Positions 34,168 to 45,037 of a DNA stretch of 64,000 nucleotides are shown piece by piece. This DNA is from Brachycybe producta (taxonomy: Eukaryota; Arthropoda; Diplopoda; Playtdesmida; Andrognathidae), in NCBI GenBank assembly GCA_036925085.1, contig JAUPFP010000066.1, positions 124,001 through 188,000 on the forward strand. Direction: 5' to 3'. Below the pieces are notes generated by a model. The model was not told where the DNA came from. It made no database searches and saw only the letters and a program-made list of their open reading frames with translations. The translations under genes and the position numbers were made by a program. Numbering within the stretch: the stretch's first letter is position 1; every line of letters begins with the position of its first letter.

Positions 34168-34919
34168 TACAGGGTGATCCACACTGAACTTAATAGTTAC
34201 TCAGTGTCATTTTTGAAATTGGAAGAGGGTCTTACTCTCGAATGGAAGTGTGTTGATTCCCAAATTTTGTGTCTTATTATTTTGGGTTCCTTTGGCACAC
34301 ATTTTCTTATAGTTACTCAGCTAATGACGAGTTATAAACGTGATACAGGTAATGAAGATTTGATCCAGATTTTAGGAGCCTTGAATCCAGATTTTCAGGA
34401 GAATTTGATCCGGACTTTTCGAAGACTTGGATATAATTTATTTAGGAACCTTTGATTAAGATTTTATCCAGACTTTTAGGAGTATTGAATCCTGATTTTT
34501 AGGAGCCTTGGGTTCAGATTTTTAGAAGCTTTGAATACAGATTTTAAGGAGCTTTGAGTCCATAGTTTCAGGAGCCTTTTATCCCGATTTTTAGGAGAAG
34601 AGCGTTCAGATTCGGTGTCTCACACACAGACTTAAGTCTTTTGCATTCAGATTCACCTATCGCAGATTCCAGATTTGGACTGCCGCATTGAAATTTATAT
34701 TAGCCTGACATCAATATTTAGGAGCCTTAAATTCTGATGTAAGTGTTCAAAATCCAGAAATCCAGAAGGTAGTATAGATTCAGGTGTTACATCCAGACTT
34801 ACGAGCTCCGAGCGCAGGTGTCCAGGAAACGTGGATGTCGCACAAAAAATTATGGGAACTGTGACGTCTCTTTTCAGTTGATAGCGTTTTAGTAACTTTT
34901 TTTCTTAGTCATCCTGTAG
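34168..34919. mobile_element. Possible mariner-type relic with degenerate tandem core
   Basis: The left tip TACAGGGTGATCC and a right tip (reverse complement TACAGGATGACT) resemble Tc1/mariner ends. From about 34365 to 34760 a loose repeat of roughly 27-30 bases (ttttaggagccttgaatcca-gat) recurs. No transposase motif was found. Termini may be coincidental. Confidence 0.4.
34365..34760. repeat. Degenerate minisatellite (ggagccttgaatccagattt)
   Basis: About a dozen diverged copies of tttaggagccttgaatccag-like units, spacing about 25-30 bases. The decay suggests an old array. Confidence 0.7.
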
Positions 34920-35597
34920 TTAAGAACTTGTGAGCCACCAAAAGTTTGCTGTTGAGGTGGCGGATGGGGAGGAAAGAAGAAGAAGAAGAAGGATGATGGT
35001 CTTAAAGCCATTTGATGAAAAATTTCAAAGCAGGTGGTTTGTTGTGTCCTTTAGATCCAACTTTAAATTGAAATTTGTAGTTTGAAAATAATTTAATAAT
35101 GACCACTGTCCAACAATACCTGCTGTGACCATGTAATGTTATATTTCGCACAAGTTTCTTGTTTGTCTTGTGGCTTAGCTTTTATGTCTTATTGTGGCAT
35201 TCTGACTGGCCGTTTACATGATAGTAAATCATGTGTGTCCTCTTAATGGTTTTGAAACTTGATAAAAAAAAAATTGCACTTTTAAACAAAATGGAGTCTG
35301 AATTTACAAGAAATTATATAAAATTTCAAATGTCCGTTTTTTTATTATCTCTTTGCTGGTTCAATTTCGGATCAGCAGTAGTAGTAGTAGTAATTCGATA
35401 TTTTTAATTATACAATTTTGCACTTCAGTCTTCAATAGTAATGTCTAACTAGACTAAATATTGTGTGAAATGGGTCAATCAAGTTTCTCAATCTTAAATG
35501 AAAAGAAATCCAACTAATAATTAACTGCACCATGCTGTAAACGTGGCATTTCACACGTTGCTTTGTGATTTCTAAATTTTTCTGCATCAATTATTAA
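34920..35597. other. Non-coding interval
   Basis: A short (TAG)n at about 35375-35390. No gene seen. Confidence 0.5.
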
Positions 35598-36865
35598 AGC
35601 CAAGGTTCCATATGCAGAAAATGCAAACTGAAAATGTGACTGAAAATAGAATTTCTCGTAATTAAATAATTCTATTAGAACTATTTATCTGGCAGACAGT
35701 AGACTGAGAAAAAAAAAAGCAAAATAAATAGAATGAAATTAATTTTTCGGCTTGTCGGTTATTGGTCGAAAACCTAGATCCCACATTTGTGAAAAAAAAA
35801 ATGGCAGAACATAAAAATAAAAATCTGAAAAAATAGGTTTTTCCTATTATATATTTCTGCTTTCTTTTTGTGTTCAAGGATTCTCTCACATTAAAATAAA
35901 AGGTACTAAAGGACATTTTTGAGTTTAAAGGTAACTGGTAAAGAATAAGAGGAGTTAGAAGCCAATAAAAACGAGACATCTGAAGGACGCACCTTCCTTC
36001 CTCTTGGCTACCAAAATGTAATTCTGCATGGCAGAATAGAAAAAGTATGAACAATAAAAGAGGCTACATGGCAAAATTACTTTAAAAAATCTCCACAAAG
36101 AGCGCTAGCATCGTTTTTCTATTGAGCCCACAGACCCCGATGTTAAAGAAGAAACGTTAATTTTGAAATACACAGTGTCAGGGCAATTTGTTTATTTTTC
36201 AAATTTAAAGTTGGCCAATATTAAGTTTTCAAAATGCAATGTGCACCGAGTGCGCTGATCGAGTGGTAGAATGACAAAAAATTGCTAAGTGTTTTTCTAT
36301 TTTTTAAAAATGTTATGTTAAACTAACTCCATTGAGTACGTGCTCGTAAGCAAAAAAAAAACATTCATTAATTTAATAATGCTCGTAAAAATACCTAAAA
36401 ATAATTTTTAAAAACCACAATTAAACCACAGTGAAGCCAACACATTGGTGCACGTGCTGATTTTTCTTTAAAAAATTATTTTTACGTATTTTTACCAACA
36501 TTTTAATGGATGTTTTTGCTTATGAGAGCGTACTCAATAGAGTTTAAAGTACGAGTTAGAAATTCGCGATTTTGAAATAGTTTTTTAAAATAGAACCGCA
36601 CTTACCAATTGTTTGTCATTCTATCACTCGATCAGCATATATTTAAGGTGCACATTGCACTTTGAAAACTTAATATTGGACAACTTTAAATATGCAAAAT
36701 AAACATATTGCCACCACTTTGTATTTTAAAAATTAACATTTGTTTCTCTAACATGTTGTCTATGAGCTAAACAGAATTTTTCAAAGTAATTTTGCGATTT
36801 AGTCTGTTAAGCTTTTTTTTCTGCCTATATACTTACTTCCAAAGTAAATAGAATCTAAATTGTTT
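35598..36865. mobile_element. Repeat family E, copy 2 (split by a family C palindrome)
   Basis: It starts aaagccaaggttccatatgc and includes agatcccacatttgtg, ttctgctttctttttgtg, caaggattctctcacatt and attctgcatggcagaataga. It resumes at 36807 with ctgcctatatacttactt after the 747-bp insert. The frame of 130 codons at 35662-36054 (minus) lies entirely within this repeat and is not a gene I recognise. Confidence 0.7.
36060..36806. mobile_element. Large palindrome (family C), copy 2, nested in family E
   Basis: Arms with the family blocks (ttactttaaaaaatctccac; agagcgctagcatcg; inverse at the right). The centre holds the asymmetric cagtgaagccaacacattgg segment shared, inverted, with 61540-62330. 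Left flank TAAAA, right flank TTAA. Confidence 0.85.
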
Positions 36866-37708
36866 AAATCATACCAAATTCTATTTTTAGTTAATTTAAT
36901 TATTCTGATTTTTTATATGTAAGCGCGTTTCAAAATCCAAATTTCATTTAAATTGCAATTTTTTTTTTTTCTTAACAAATTTTGTTTTGCATATTTCAAA
37001 TTTCAGAATCTCTTTTCAAATTTAGCCAATTATTCGTTCTCGAATTTCTGAACCCCATAGTGTTACATAATGACAATAGCAATCATAATTTATTGCAGGA
37101 AATATGATAGCTAGTGTGATAGATGTTTTAGGATTCCATGGCAATGAGCCCCATTTTTCTCAGAGCCTCCTGCTGATTTGCGACCATAATCTTGCCATTG
37201 AAATTTGCAAGAAATCCATTCTTTTGTTTTTGTTTGTTTTTTACATTACTTAAGACATACATAATAAAACACAAACTTGTACGAGTGATACATGTCTTCA
37301 TAATAATAATCTTTGAAAAAGATAATAACTTTATTGATGCATATCATGAAAACGAAAACAAGACATTGGAATTTTCTTGAAGAAAAGAAAAGAAGTCTCT
37401 CTTTTTTTGTCTTCAACCCTATCATTTTCATCAAAACCAGTAAATTTTAACAGATTTAAAGTTCTTGTCACAATGAAGAAACGCGGTTTTGTTTTCCCTT
37501 GCAATGGCGTCATAACTATTGATGGCATTATGTGTGTGTGCACCTATACAAACAAGTAGGGAATATACAAACATACAAAAATACATTCAGACAAAACACA
37601 AGTAACAATTTATATATACATAAGCAATAAATAAACAGTACACATTTCATCTAGGTCTGAATTCAAGAAGAAAACTTGGAACTTGAACTACTTAAGTAGG
37701 GGTTTCAA
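36866..37708. other. Non-coding interval
   Basis: No gene seen. Frames of 60-70 codons on both strands over 37190-37560 lack family features. Confidence 0.5.
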
Positions 37709-38007
37709 GGGACGGATTAAAAGGATGAACATTTGGATTAACTCTAAAAAACCCGAAACTGAATGCTTATAGAATTGGATGAACACTACTATTCCTTTTT
37801 ATACATCGGTTATTAGTTGGGGTTAAAAATTAATTTGATTTAAAAAAACATGTGATTTGTGTGTTCTGCACCCAAGTTAATGGTGTTCATTCCTTGGTTC
37901 ATCCGAATATTTTTGTGTTCATCCATTTCTATATGCATTCTGTTTCAGGTTTTGAGGTTACCCGTGGTGTTCATCCCGTTCATCGGTACATTCTTTTATC
38001 CTGACCC
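37709..38007. mobile_element. MITE with GGG..GATTAAAAG ends and 9-bp duplication
   Basis: Ends GGGACGGATTAAAAG and (inverse) GGGTCAGGATAAAAG, flanked by a perfect 9-bp duplication GGGTTTCAA (37700-37708, 38008-38016). The inner arms carry aaacccgaaactgaatgc ... tatagaattggatgaacac, inverted on the right. The GG tip and 8-9-bp duplication allow Merlin-like or hAT-like origin. No transposase. Confidence 0.85.
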
Positions 38008-38016
38008 GGGTTTCAA

Positions 38017-39284
38017 AATATGAAATAACCTTTTCAAAAAAATGTTATCTAAAAGCATTTTTTGTGTTTGTTGGAATTCTGCGCAGAGAGTTTAAGTTTG
38101 AAGTTTAAGCTTCAATTTGCCTTCCTGAATTAAGCCTCGTACAGTTGATATGCATACATATTGTACTTAAACTTATGTACATACAGACACAACACATGTT
38201 ACAGTCAAAGTTGTTCTGTAAATTTACTAGTCAATTTGTAAAACCATTTATTTGTTTGAAACTCTGCAAAACTAGTTGATTGTTAGGCAATGTGAAAAAA
38301 ATCTAAAACATCAAGCTAGTCTACATAGGCATTATCTAGATTGCTTTGTGCTAGGCATTCTGAAAATTGACTAAAGCAGATATATCCTGAGAAAAAGAAA
38401 AAGTTTCAATATTCTAAATCTTGTCTTTGGACTATATATGCTAGACACACAAATACATAGAAATTAACATTGGAAAAGGAGTGACACAGCTTGTTTTAAA
38501 AGGTGCTCATTCCTCCATATGGGATCTACAAGAAATTATCCCATTAATAGTCAGAATATTAACAAAAAAAAAATGTAATTTGAAAGTCTCTGTCTCTTTC
38601 TGGATATTCTGTCCACATTAAGAATCAAGGGAGTGTAAGCTTATAGTTACTAGAACCTTAAAAAAAAGTAGTCAATGTGCAACAAGGAACATCTCAGACA
38701 CAAGTAGATTTAAACAGTGTAAATGGTAATCAGTCTAATGACTCTAATGTGATGTGATTGTGAAGGCTTTCACACTAACAATGGAATGAGTCTTTAACCC
38801 ATTATGTGTCTGTTTTTGACCTGACCTCTCTTATGCCTGATTGGAACATACTGTATGTTGGATATAGAAGAAAATGTCAGTGTCGTGTCCATGGTTTGTA
38901 AATGTCGAGAGAGGTTATCTATAGAGAAGTACAGTAGTAGTAGTAGTAGCCTTTTAATGTCAACATTTAATTTAATCGTCTGTGGAACAAATAAATGAGT
39001 CCTGAATATATATGCCACAGCTCCTCAAAGGCAAAGCTTGACATTATACAAGTGTATTGGGCGGGGGGGGGGGGAGTATTGTGTCTTTTTATTGTAAAGT
39101 TTAGCTTTGCAACACATTAGCCTGCCATTTTCATTCATGTGATAAGTTGATGAAATTCAAGTTATAACCTCAAAACGATGCTGTTTTTTTTGTTCATTAA
39201 AATGACATAAAGAAGACGACGAAAAAAAAAAGAAGCAAAACTAACGTTTTATTAGTTGATAGTCTCTGAAAGGATTGAATTTAT
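38017..39284. other. Non-coding interval
   Basis: A (TAG)n stretch at about 38934-38950 and a G run at 39063-39073. No gene seen. Confidence 0.5.
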
Positions 39285-39330
39285 ACAGGGTGAGCTAATA
39301 ATTCGAAATTTGGGGTGCATTCGAAAACAT
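39285..39330. mobile_element. Tc1/mariner tip-like sequence
   Basis: The sequence tatacagggtgagctaataa resembles a Tc1/mariner end at a TA. No matching right end or transposase was seen in the following 300 bases. Confidence 0.3.
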
Positions 39331-39596
39331 GTTACTTGTGGACGTCTGCGTTAATTGTTTGTTGCATGAGGAGTTGCAAAAACGTCGGTCAGTTTACAAT
39401 TGACTATGTAGTCAGTCCTGTAATAAGACAAATGAAAACAAGTAAAACGATTTTAAGGACCTTTCTGGGTTGGATTAAGAGGTGGTTTTGACAGTTTAAA
39501 CGCTGCGCGAAGTCTTAATCACTGTCTTTCATGAGTGTACACTGATGAGAAACTAGAATATGTTCTAGAAATTAGACGAGTAGCCTAATCACTTAA

Positions 39597-39970
39597 GAGG
39601 CTACATCGCAAAATTACTTCGAAAAATCTCCGCAAATAGCGCTACCATCGTTTTTTCTATTGAGTCCACAAATCCGATGTTAAAGGAGAAACGTTAATTT
39701 TGAAAATACACAGTGTCACGGCAATTTGTTTATTTTTCATATTTAAAGTTGGCCAATATTAAGTTTTCAAAATGCAATGTGCACCTTAAATATAAGCCGA
39801 TCGAGTGATAGAATGACAAAAAATTGGTAAGTGTCCTTCTATCTTTAAAACATATTTCAAAATCGCGAATTTTTTTAACTCTTATGTTAAACTCCATTGA
39901 GTACGCCCGCATAAAAAACATCTATTAAAACGTTGATAAAGAAATACCTGAAAATAATTTTAAAAAACCA
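39597..39970. mobile_element. Family C palindrome, left arm only
   Basis: It starts TTAA|GAGGCTACATCGC and carries the family blocks up to aaatacctgaaaataatttt. The right arm is absent. A different palindrome begins 44 bp later. Confidence 0.85.
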
Positions 39971-40013
39971 GAAATCTTAGGAATTTTGTTGTCATTGTAT
40001 ACTTTCTCATTAA

Positions 40014-40201
40014 GTCACTAATCCATATTATGCCGTAAGCACTGAAGAGTTGTCTTCGTATACTTGACCAGAGCATTACAGAGCGCTTACATAAATTTGA
40101 AGGAGTCTCATCCTTCAAATTTATGTAAGCGCTTTGTAATGATCTGGTAAAGTATACGAAGACAGCTCTTCAATGTTTACTGCATAATATGGATTAGTGA
40201 C
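40014..40201. repeat. 188-bp palindrome (MITE-like hairpin)
   Basis: Left arm gtcactaatccatattatgc...gaagagttgtcttcgtatac...gcgcttacataaatttgaag; the right arm is its near-perfect inverse, ending gcataatatggattagtgac. The centre is gagtctcat. Arm identity is high, so it is probably young. No target duplication was evident. Confidence 0.85.
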
Positions 40202-40863
40202 AGTAAAGTCTCTTGTTTGTTGCCATCTTCTAATTTTGGCCATCAGAAAAAGTCACAATTCTGTTCATTTTTAACTTATCATGTCCAAAATCATGATGAA
40301 GTTTGATTTTGGTTTGTTGCCAACGTTTTTTGACATATTATTAATTGGTTTTTTTAAAGATAAGAAAAAGTCGGAAAATATGGGGATGTGACTAATATAG
40401 CAGTCGAGAAATAGAGAGAGAACATAAAAAAGTGTGCCATATGTTTTTTTTACAGAAAAAAAAAATTCATATCTCTAGAACATGAAATTTTTCAAGAAAG
40501 ATAAAGGAAGGGAAAAAATGCTGCTCCCAACCCAACCCACGTGGTTAGTTGCCTGGAATGCTTCATTTAGTATGTTTTTTCTTCTTCATATTTTTTTATC
40601 AATGGATTTTCTTCAATATGGGTTACTTTAAGTGACCTGAAAACTGTAACGTTTGTTACACTGGTAGAAGGCCATCGAGAAGAAAGTCAGTATTAGCTTC
40701 GACTACAAGCTGTACTTACAGAATGCACCATCAATCAATGCTGGACGAATACTAGTTTGGTTATTTTGTATTTCAGATACAAAATGAAGAGAAACTTTGA
40801 ATTTGTTTTAGAAACTAGAAAACTTCCTGAATCATTTTGATTTTTTTTTAAAATTTGAATTAA
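40202..40863. other. Non-coding interval
   Basis: No gene seen. Confidence 0.5.
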
Positions 40864-41110
40864 TACTATGCAAGCAGATCAAATGGCCTATGGCAGAGGA
40901 ACGTCCTACAAAGTCCAAAAGCAACATGTAAATTACTTTGTCATAATAACTAACAATATCTACATTGTTGGAAAGACTTCTTTATGAACTAACTCTCCCA
41001 AATGACAAGTTCTCTTATGCACAACGTCCTCTGGAAGCAAGTTCCATTGTCGAGTACCATTTCAGAATATCTTCATGTTGAATGGATATCTTTCAAAATA
41101 AATGCTTTTA
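40864..41110 (-). pseudogene. LINE 3' end with ORF2 C-terminal remnant, copy 1
   Basis: On the minus strand, 41025-41060 translates to TRQWNLLPED, close to the RxWNxLP motif near the ORF2 C-terminus of several non-LTR retrotransposon clades. It is followed by stops and a tail with cttttggactttgtaggacg and tcctctgccataggcc. The same tail appears in three other places. Strongly 5' truncated, as LINEs often are. The clade cannot be named. Confidence 0.6.
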
Positions 41111-41124
41111 TTTGAATTTTAAAT

Positions 41125-41310
41125 TTGAAAATAATACTTTGCAAAGCAGCCATGAAGGCCCAGTTGCAGACGGCCAAAAGTCCAATTGCAGCATGTGAAT
41201 TGCATTGTCAAAACCCACAGATGCATAAAATCTTAGGTACAAATGACGAGTAATATGAATCGGTCCGTGGGAAAATCTCCAATTTTGTTAGAAAATTTTG
41301 TCATGAAAAT
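41125..41310 (-). mobile_element. LINE 3' tail, copy 2
   Basis: On the minus strand it carries ctgcaattggacttttgg, an altered gccgtctgcaactgggcctt, and ggctgctttgcaaagtatta. It is collinear with 56230-56300. The upstream part shares gattcatatta with the same copy. Confidence 0.6.
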
Positions 41311-42547
41311 GACTAACTAAACTTTAATCCGACAACGCTTATAAGACTTTGAAAGATATTAACATGGAGATACTCTTACGTGATCGAGCTACCCTTCTCG
41401 TTTCTAAAACCCTTTGAAGTTTCTCTTAATTTTGCTCTTCTGAAAGACATAATAACTAGAGTTTCGAAAAATCAGCTGTTCATAACCGATCAGAGGTTCA
41501 ATACAATTTGGCAAGAGAGAGAGAGAGAGAGACTTGAAGTATTCAAACACATTTTCAGAAAAATGTCGGGACTATTAAAATGCTTTCTATATTATATGGT
41601 GCAGCTGTATTTAATACAAGATTATTTTTCCTCCAACTGTTGCTAGCAATTGCTTTGTTTGAAGTTGTCTGCAGTAGAACGACTTTTAACTGCTAAAATG
41701 ATATGCTTTTTGGTCATGACAGGGTTGTATTCTGTCTAATCTACTCCTACTAAAGAACAACCAAACTCCCACCAAAAAGTTTAGTTTAGCTATTTGCGTT
41801 TAGATTACATATTTTGGCTTTTTCAAATGCAGCCCTTTTCTGAAGTGCGTGCGTTTTTGTTCTCGTTTTCTATCTTTTGAGTGGTAGGAAAATAGAAACA
41901 AAAAAAAACAAATAGCCTTTCTTTCTGTAAATCTAAAATGCATTCCGCTTTTCATATCTTATCTTTTTTTTTCTTCAAGTACATCCTGTGGACTTGCTTA
42001 CATATACACTGATAATGAAATAACATCAAATTTTGTTTCTATAGCCCACTCACCCCACACTGGTGGCGGTGATGGTGGTGCTTCACTTTTGAGTCATATT
42101 ATAAATATAAGTAGAACCCCATGTTTTAATGTAGTAGTTGCATTTACAAATTAGTTATAAATTATAGACGGAAAGCCATATCTGTTAGTAGAAAAGCTGC
42201 AAGCTACAGCATTCTGCTATTTAGACTATTGCTAGCCTCGTGTACAGTCTTTTTTTGCAATTTTGACCATCGAAACATGCCTGGCAACTGAAATTCTAAA
42301 GCTTGGATCCCACAGGCACAGAATAAGGAGAATACACAAAAAGGAAACAGGTGTCATTAACTTGTGACAATTTTTTTTTCTGCACATGTGCACAAGTTTC
42401 CATAGACGTTTATGGTAAAATTTTCTTTTCTAATCTTTTTCAAAATGGCGATCTGATTTTTTTCAAAATGGTGGCTCCATAAAAGTGCCTTGAGTAACCG
42501 ATTCCAAGGTCATGGATTTTTGTCACAGCAACATCAAAGGTGTCGCA
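41311..42547. other. Non-coding interval
   Basis: A short GA run at about 41514-41531. An 88-codon frame at 41380-41646 spans it and lacks features. No gene call. Confidence 0.5.
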
Positions 42548-42690
42548 CAAGGCTTGGTTTATACTCTCTTGCTAAGTGCTAAGTAGTAAAGCAGCCTGCA
42601 AAGCTTCAAAAATGACGTCAGAGCTTCAGGTTTTTGCCTTCGCCAGAACATGAAGCTAGCTTTGAAATTGTAAATATCTAAGTAAAAATT
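42548..42690. mobile_element. Family D repeat, left end fragment
   Basis: It shares aaggcttggttta, gcaaagcttcaaaaatgacg, tcagagcttcag and gctagctttgaaattgt with 60096-60215. It ends just before the Helitron-like element. Confidence 0.7.
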
Positions 42691-42704
42691 ATATATATAT
42701 AATA

Positions 42705-42713
42705 TCCCAGATC

Positions 42714-42754
<41 letters not shown>

Positions 42755-43075
42755 AGTAACAAAACCATTGAAGCACGTCGGAATTTATATAAATTTGAAT
42801 AAATGAACCGTTTTTTTTTTTCTCAAGGGCAACTATATGTTGAACTCTTCCTTTGGAAAGTGTAGAAGGGAGGAGAGAGAGAGAGAGAGAGAAAAGTGGG
42901 AGGGGGTGAGGGGGAAAAGGTTGGAAAGTGTAGAAGGGGAGAGAGAGAGAGAGAGAAAGTGGGAGGGGGTGACTGAAATTGAAATGAAAGGAGTAAAAAA
43001 AGGAAAAAACGACGCGCATGCACACAATTGCCTGTGGATTTTGCTCCCGTCTTTTATGACGGGTTACCCCACTAG
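42705..43075 (+). mobile_element. Helitron-like non-autonomous element, complete
   Basis: 5' A|TCCCAGATCTGCGTGTG, then a GT microsatellite (42717-42753), the gcacgtcggaatttatataa block, GA-rich stretches, the conserved gcatgcacacaattgcctgt block, hairpin cccgtcttttatgacggg, gttaccccaCTAG and T. It matches 12675-13036 (minus) end to end. 371 bp. The 134- and 106-codon frames here are translations of the GT/GA tracts. Confidence 0.88.
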
Positions 43076-43232
43076 TGTTCAAATACTTTTACATGTGTAT
43101 AACCACCCATTGATACTTTTAAAATTAATTTATACATTTTATTTACCAAATCATTGAAAAAAACTTTCATCATTTAATTCACACAAATATTTAAGACATA
43201 ATTTATAATGTGTAACGGGCTTAAGGGACATA

Positions 43233-43318
43233 CACTGTGAACGGGAAAAAAAAAAACGAACCGAGTTATAAATACTACAATAACATGTGAAGAGGTTCGT
43301 TTTTTTCCGTTCACAGTG
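43233..43318. mobile_element. 86-bp palindromic MITE with TA flanks
   Basis: Ends CACTGTGAACGG and CCGTTCACAGTG, continuing through an A/T run to cgaacc/ggttcg. TA on each side (43231-43232, 43319-43320) fits Tc1/mariner targets. The small size and high arm identity are typical of a snapback MITE. Confidence 0.8.
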
Positions 43319-43320
43319 TA

Positions 43321-44848
43321 GAATGTTATTTTGGTAGCTGTAATGAAGAAATGGTTGTAGCTCAAAACTCAGTAGATCAACACTGCTGCTTAAACCTTTA
43401 GAAATATGAGAGAATTTAGCTGTATTTTATAGAGCTAATTTTTTCTACTGTATAGTATTTAAAAATGGTATGAAATGAAGAAAAGGAAAAAAAAACTTTT
43501 GTGACAAGTTGTATCTGAAAACCACCGGCTTGCAATTTACGAGTCCCACCCCCCCCCCCCACACACACACACACATGGACATGGACACATACATATTTTG
43601 CTCATATTACATTAACAAAAAAAAAACTTCGAAACTTTTTTGATTCCACACATGATTGCTTCATTAGTAATATGGTTTGAAAGTCTCAATTCTACAACAT
43701 CCCCCCCCCCCTCCTTCAAGAGTACCACCAAGTAAAGAAAGTGGGGAGAAAAAACGAAATTTCTTGTTACTTTTTAAAATATTTTATTCTAAAATGTTGA
43801 CAGATGATGAACAAAATGTGGGGGGGGGGAGTTTTAGAAGAAGAAATTGCTCCAAGGGTTTGTTTGAGATGGTTAATTCCCGATGTGATGGATAGTGTTT
43901 TTTAGATAGTTGGATGATGATGATGAGGTGGACTCAGATGTTGACGTTTGGGTGGGATGCCGGGTTTGGGTTTGGGATAAGAGGGGAGGAGTGGAGATGG
44001 AGGGTGTCGAAGATGGTGTCTGCAAGAAAAGAAGGGTAATTGGGGCTAAAGCTATGGATGTCTAATTTTTTTTTGTAGCCTACTCTAGCTCTCTTTCTAA
44101 AGTTAATTAGTTCGGGGGTGATAGTGAGAGGGTATCTTTTTGGGTTATTTTTTCTTCTTTTGAAGGTTGGGTGGGTTTTAGAGAGGAAGGGTGGAGTGCT
44201 TTCAAATGTTGAGGTTTTTGCTAACGTTCGGAGCGAAAGAGTCTTCTTGAATTAGGAGCCCGAACTGCCCGCTGAAATATGGGGTCTAATTTGATGCCCC
44301 CCCCCCCACCCCAAAAAAAAAATAAGTTTGGCAGCAAGTTTCTAGTACTAGTTTTGGGCGTGAACAGCATTACAGCTCATTATTTTTTTTTTGCGCCATG
44401 AGAGTGAATTTCACTTTATTGTATTTTTTTACGGTTTTTTTTAAATGTAGCTTGTCCAGTGTAGCAATGTGATTCTAGAATATTTTGGGCATAGTGGGCC
44501 AGTACAGTATTATTTCTCTCTATCTGCCACGGAACGGTAAAAAGGGATGCTACATAATAGATGTCAGTTGTCATATTTAAAATACGTCTTGAAGAAAAGC
44601 GCCACAAATGAGTTCAAATGGTCAAAGTATTCTCCGATCATTTGAAGTAATGGTGGCACTTGAATTCAGTGGTGCCATTTTAGCTTTCAAAAGAGGGTGT
44701 AATGGGGAAAGTCTGAAGGCAAAACATGTCATGCACCAATAGGACAGTGCTTTTTTTGAAAAAAAAAGGATAGGAATAGCAAAATGTCATACTATTGTGA
44801 AGGACAGGCAAATGGGCACCGTGCAGTTAAAAGTTATCATTTGTCTAC
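43321..44848. other. Non-coding interval with C/G and CA runs
   Basis: Runs of C (43548-43560, 43700-43711), CA (43559-43575) and G (43820-43829). No gene seen. Confidence 0.55.
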
Positions 44849-44999
44849 ACAGACAATTAGAAAACGGGATAAACAGACGTTGGCTCCGCCCTTTTTATGA
44901 CGAATAGCAACTTCCAATTGGTTTGTTGTGTGGTTCGACGTTGAAAAGGGCGGAGCATGTGACGTCAGTCTACGTAACCAACCAATTAGAAGTTGCATT
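44849..44999. mobile_element. GC-box palindromic MITE (family M), right-truncated
   Basis: It starts ACAGACAATTAGAAAACGGG, then ttggctccgccctttttatg, caattggtttgttgtgtgg, cgacgttgaaaagggcgg, the gcatgtgacgtcag centre and caattagaagttgc. The right terminal repeat is missing. Centre orientation equals that at 58473. Confidence 0.85.
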
Positions 45000-45037
45000 A
45001 TGGAGGGAAGTTGATGGAGGGAATTTTCTTGGCCTAA

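Noticed and set aside
35662-36054. 130-codon minus-strand frame
   Set aside because: It lies wholly in repeat family E, is rich in Phe/Leu/Ser from T-rich sequence and has no known domain.
42678-43157. 134- and 106-codon frames
   Set aside because: They translate the GT and GA tracts of the Helitron-like element at 42705-43075.
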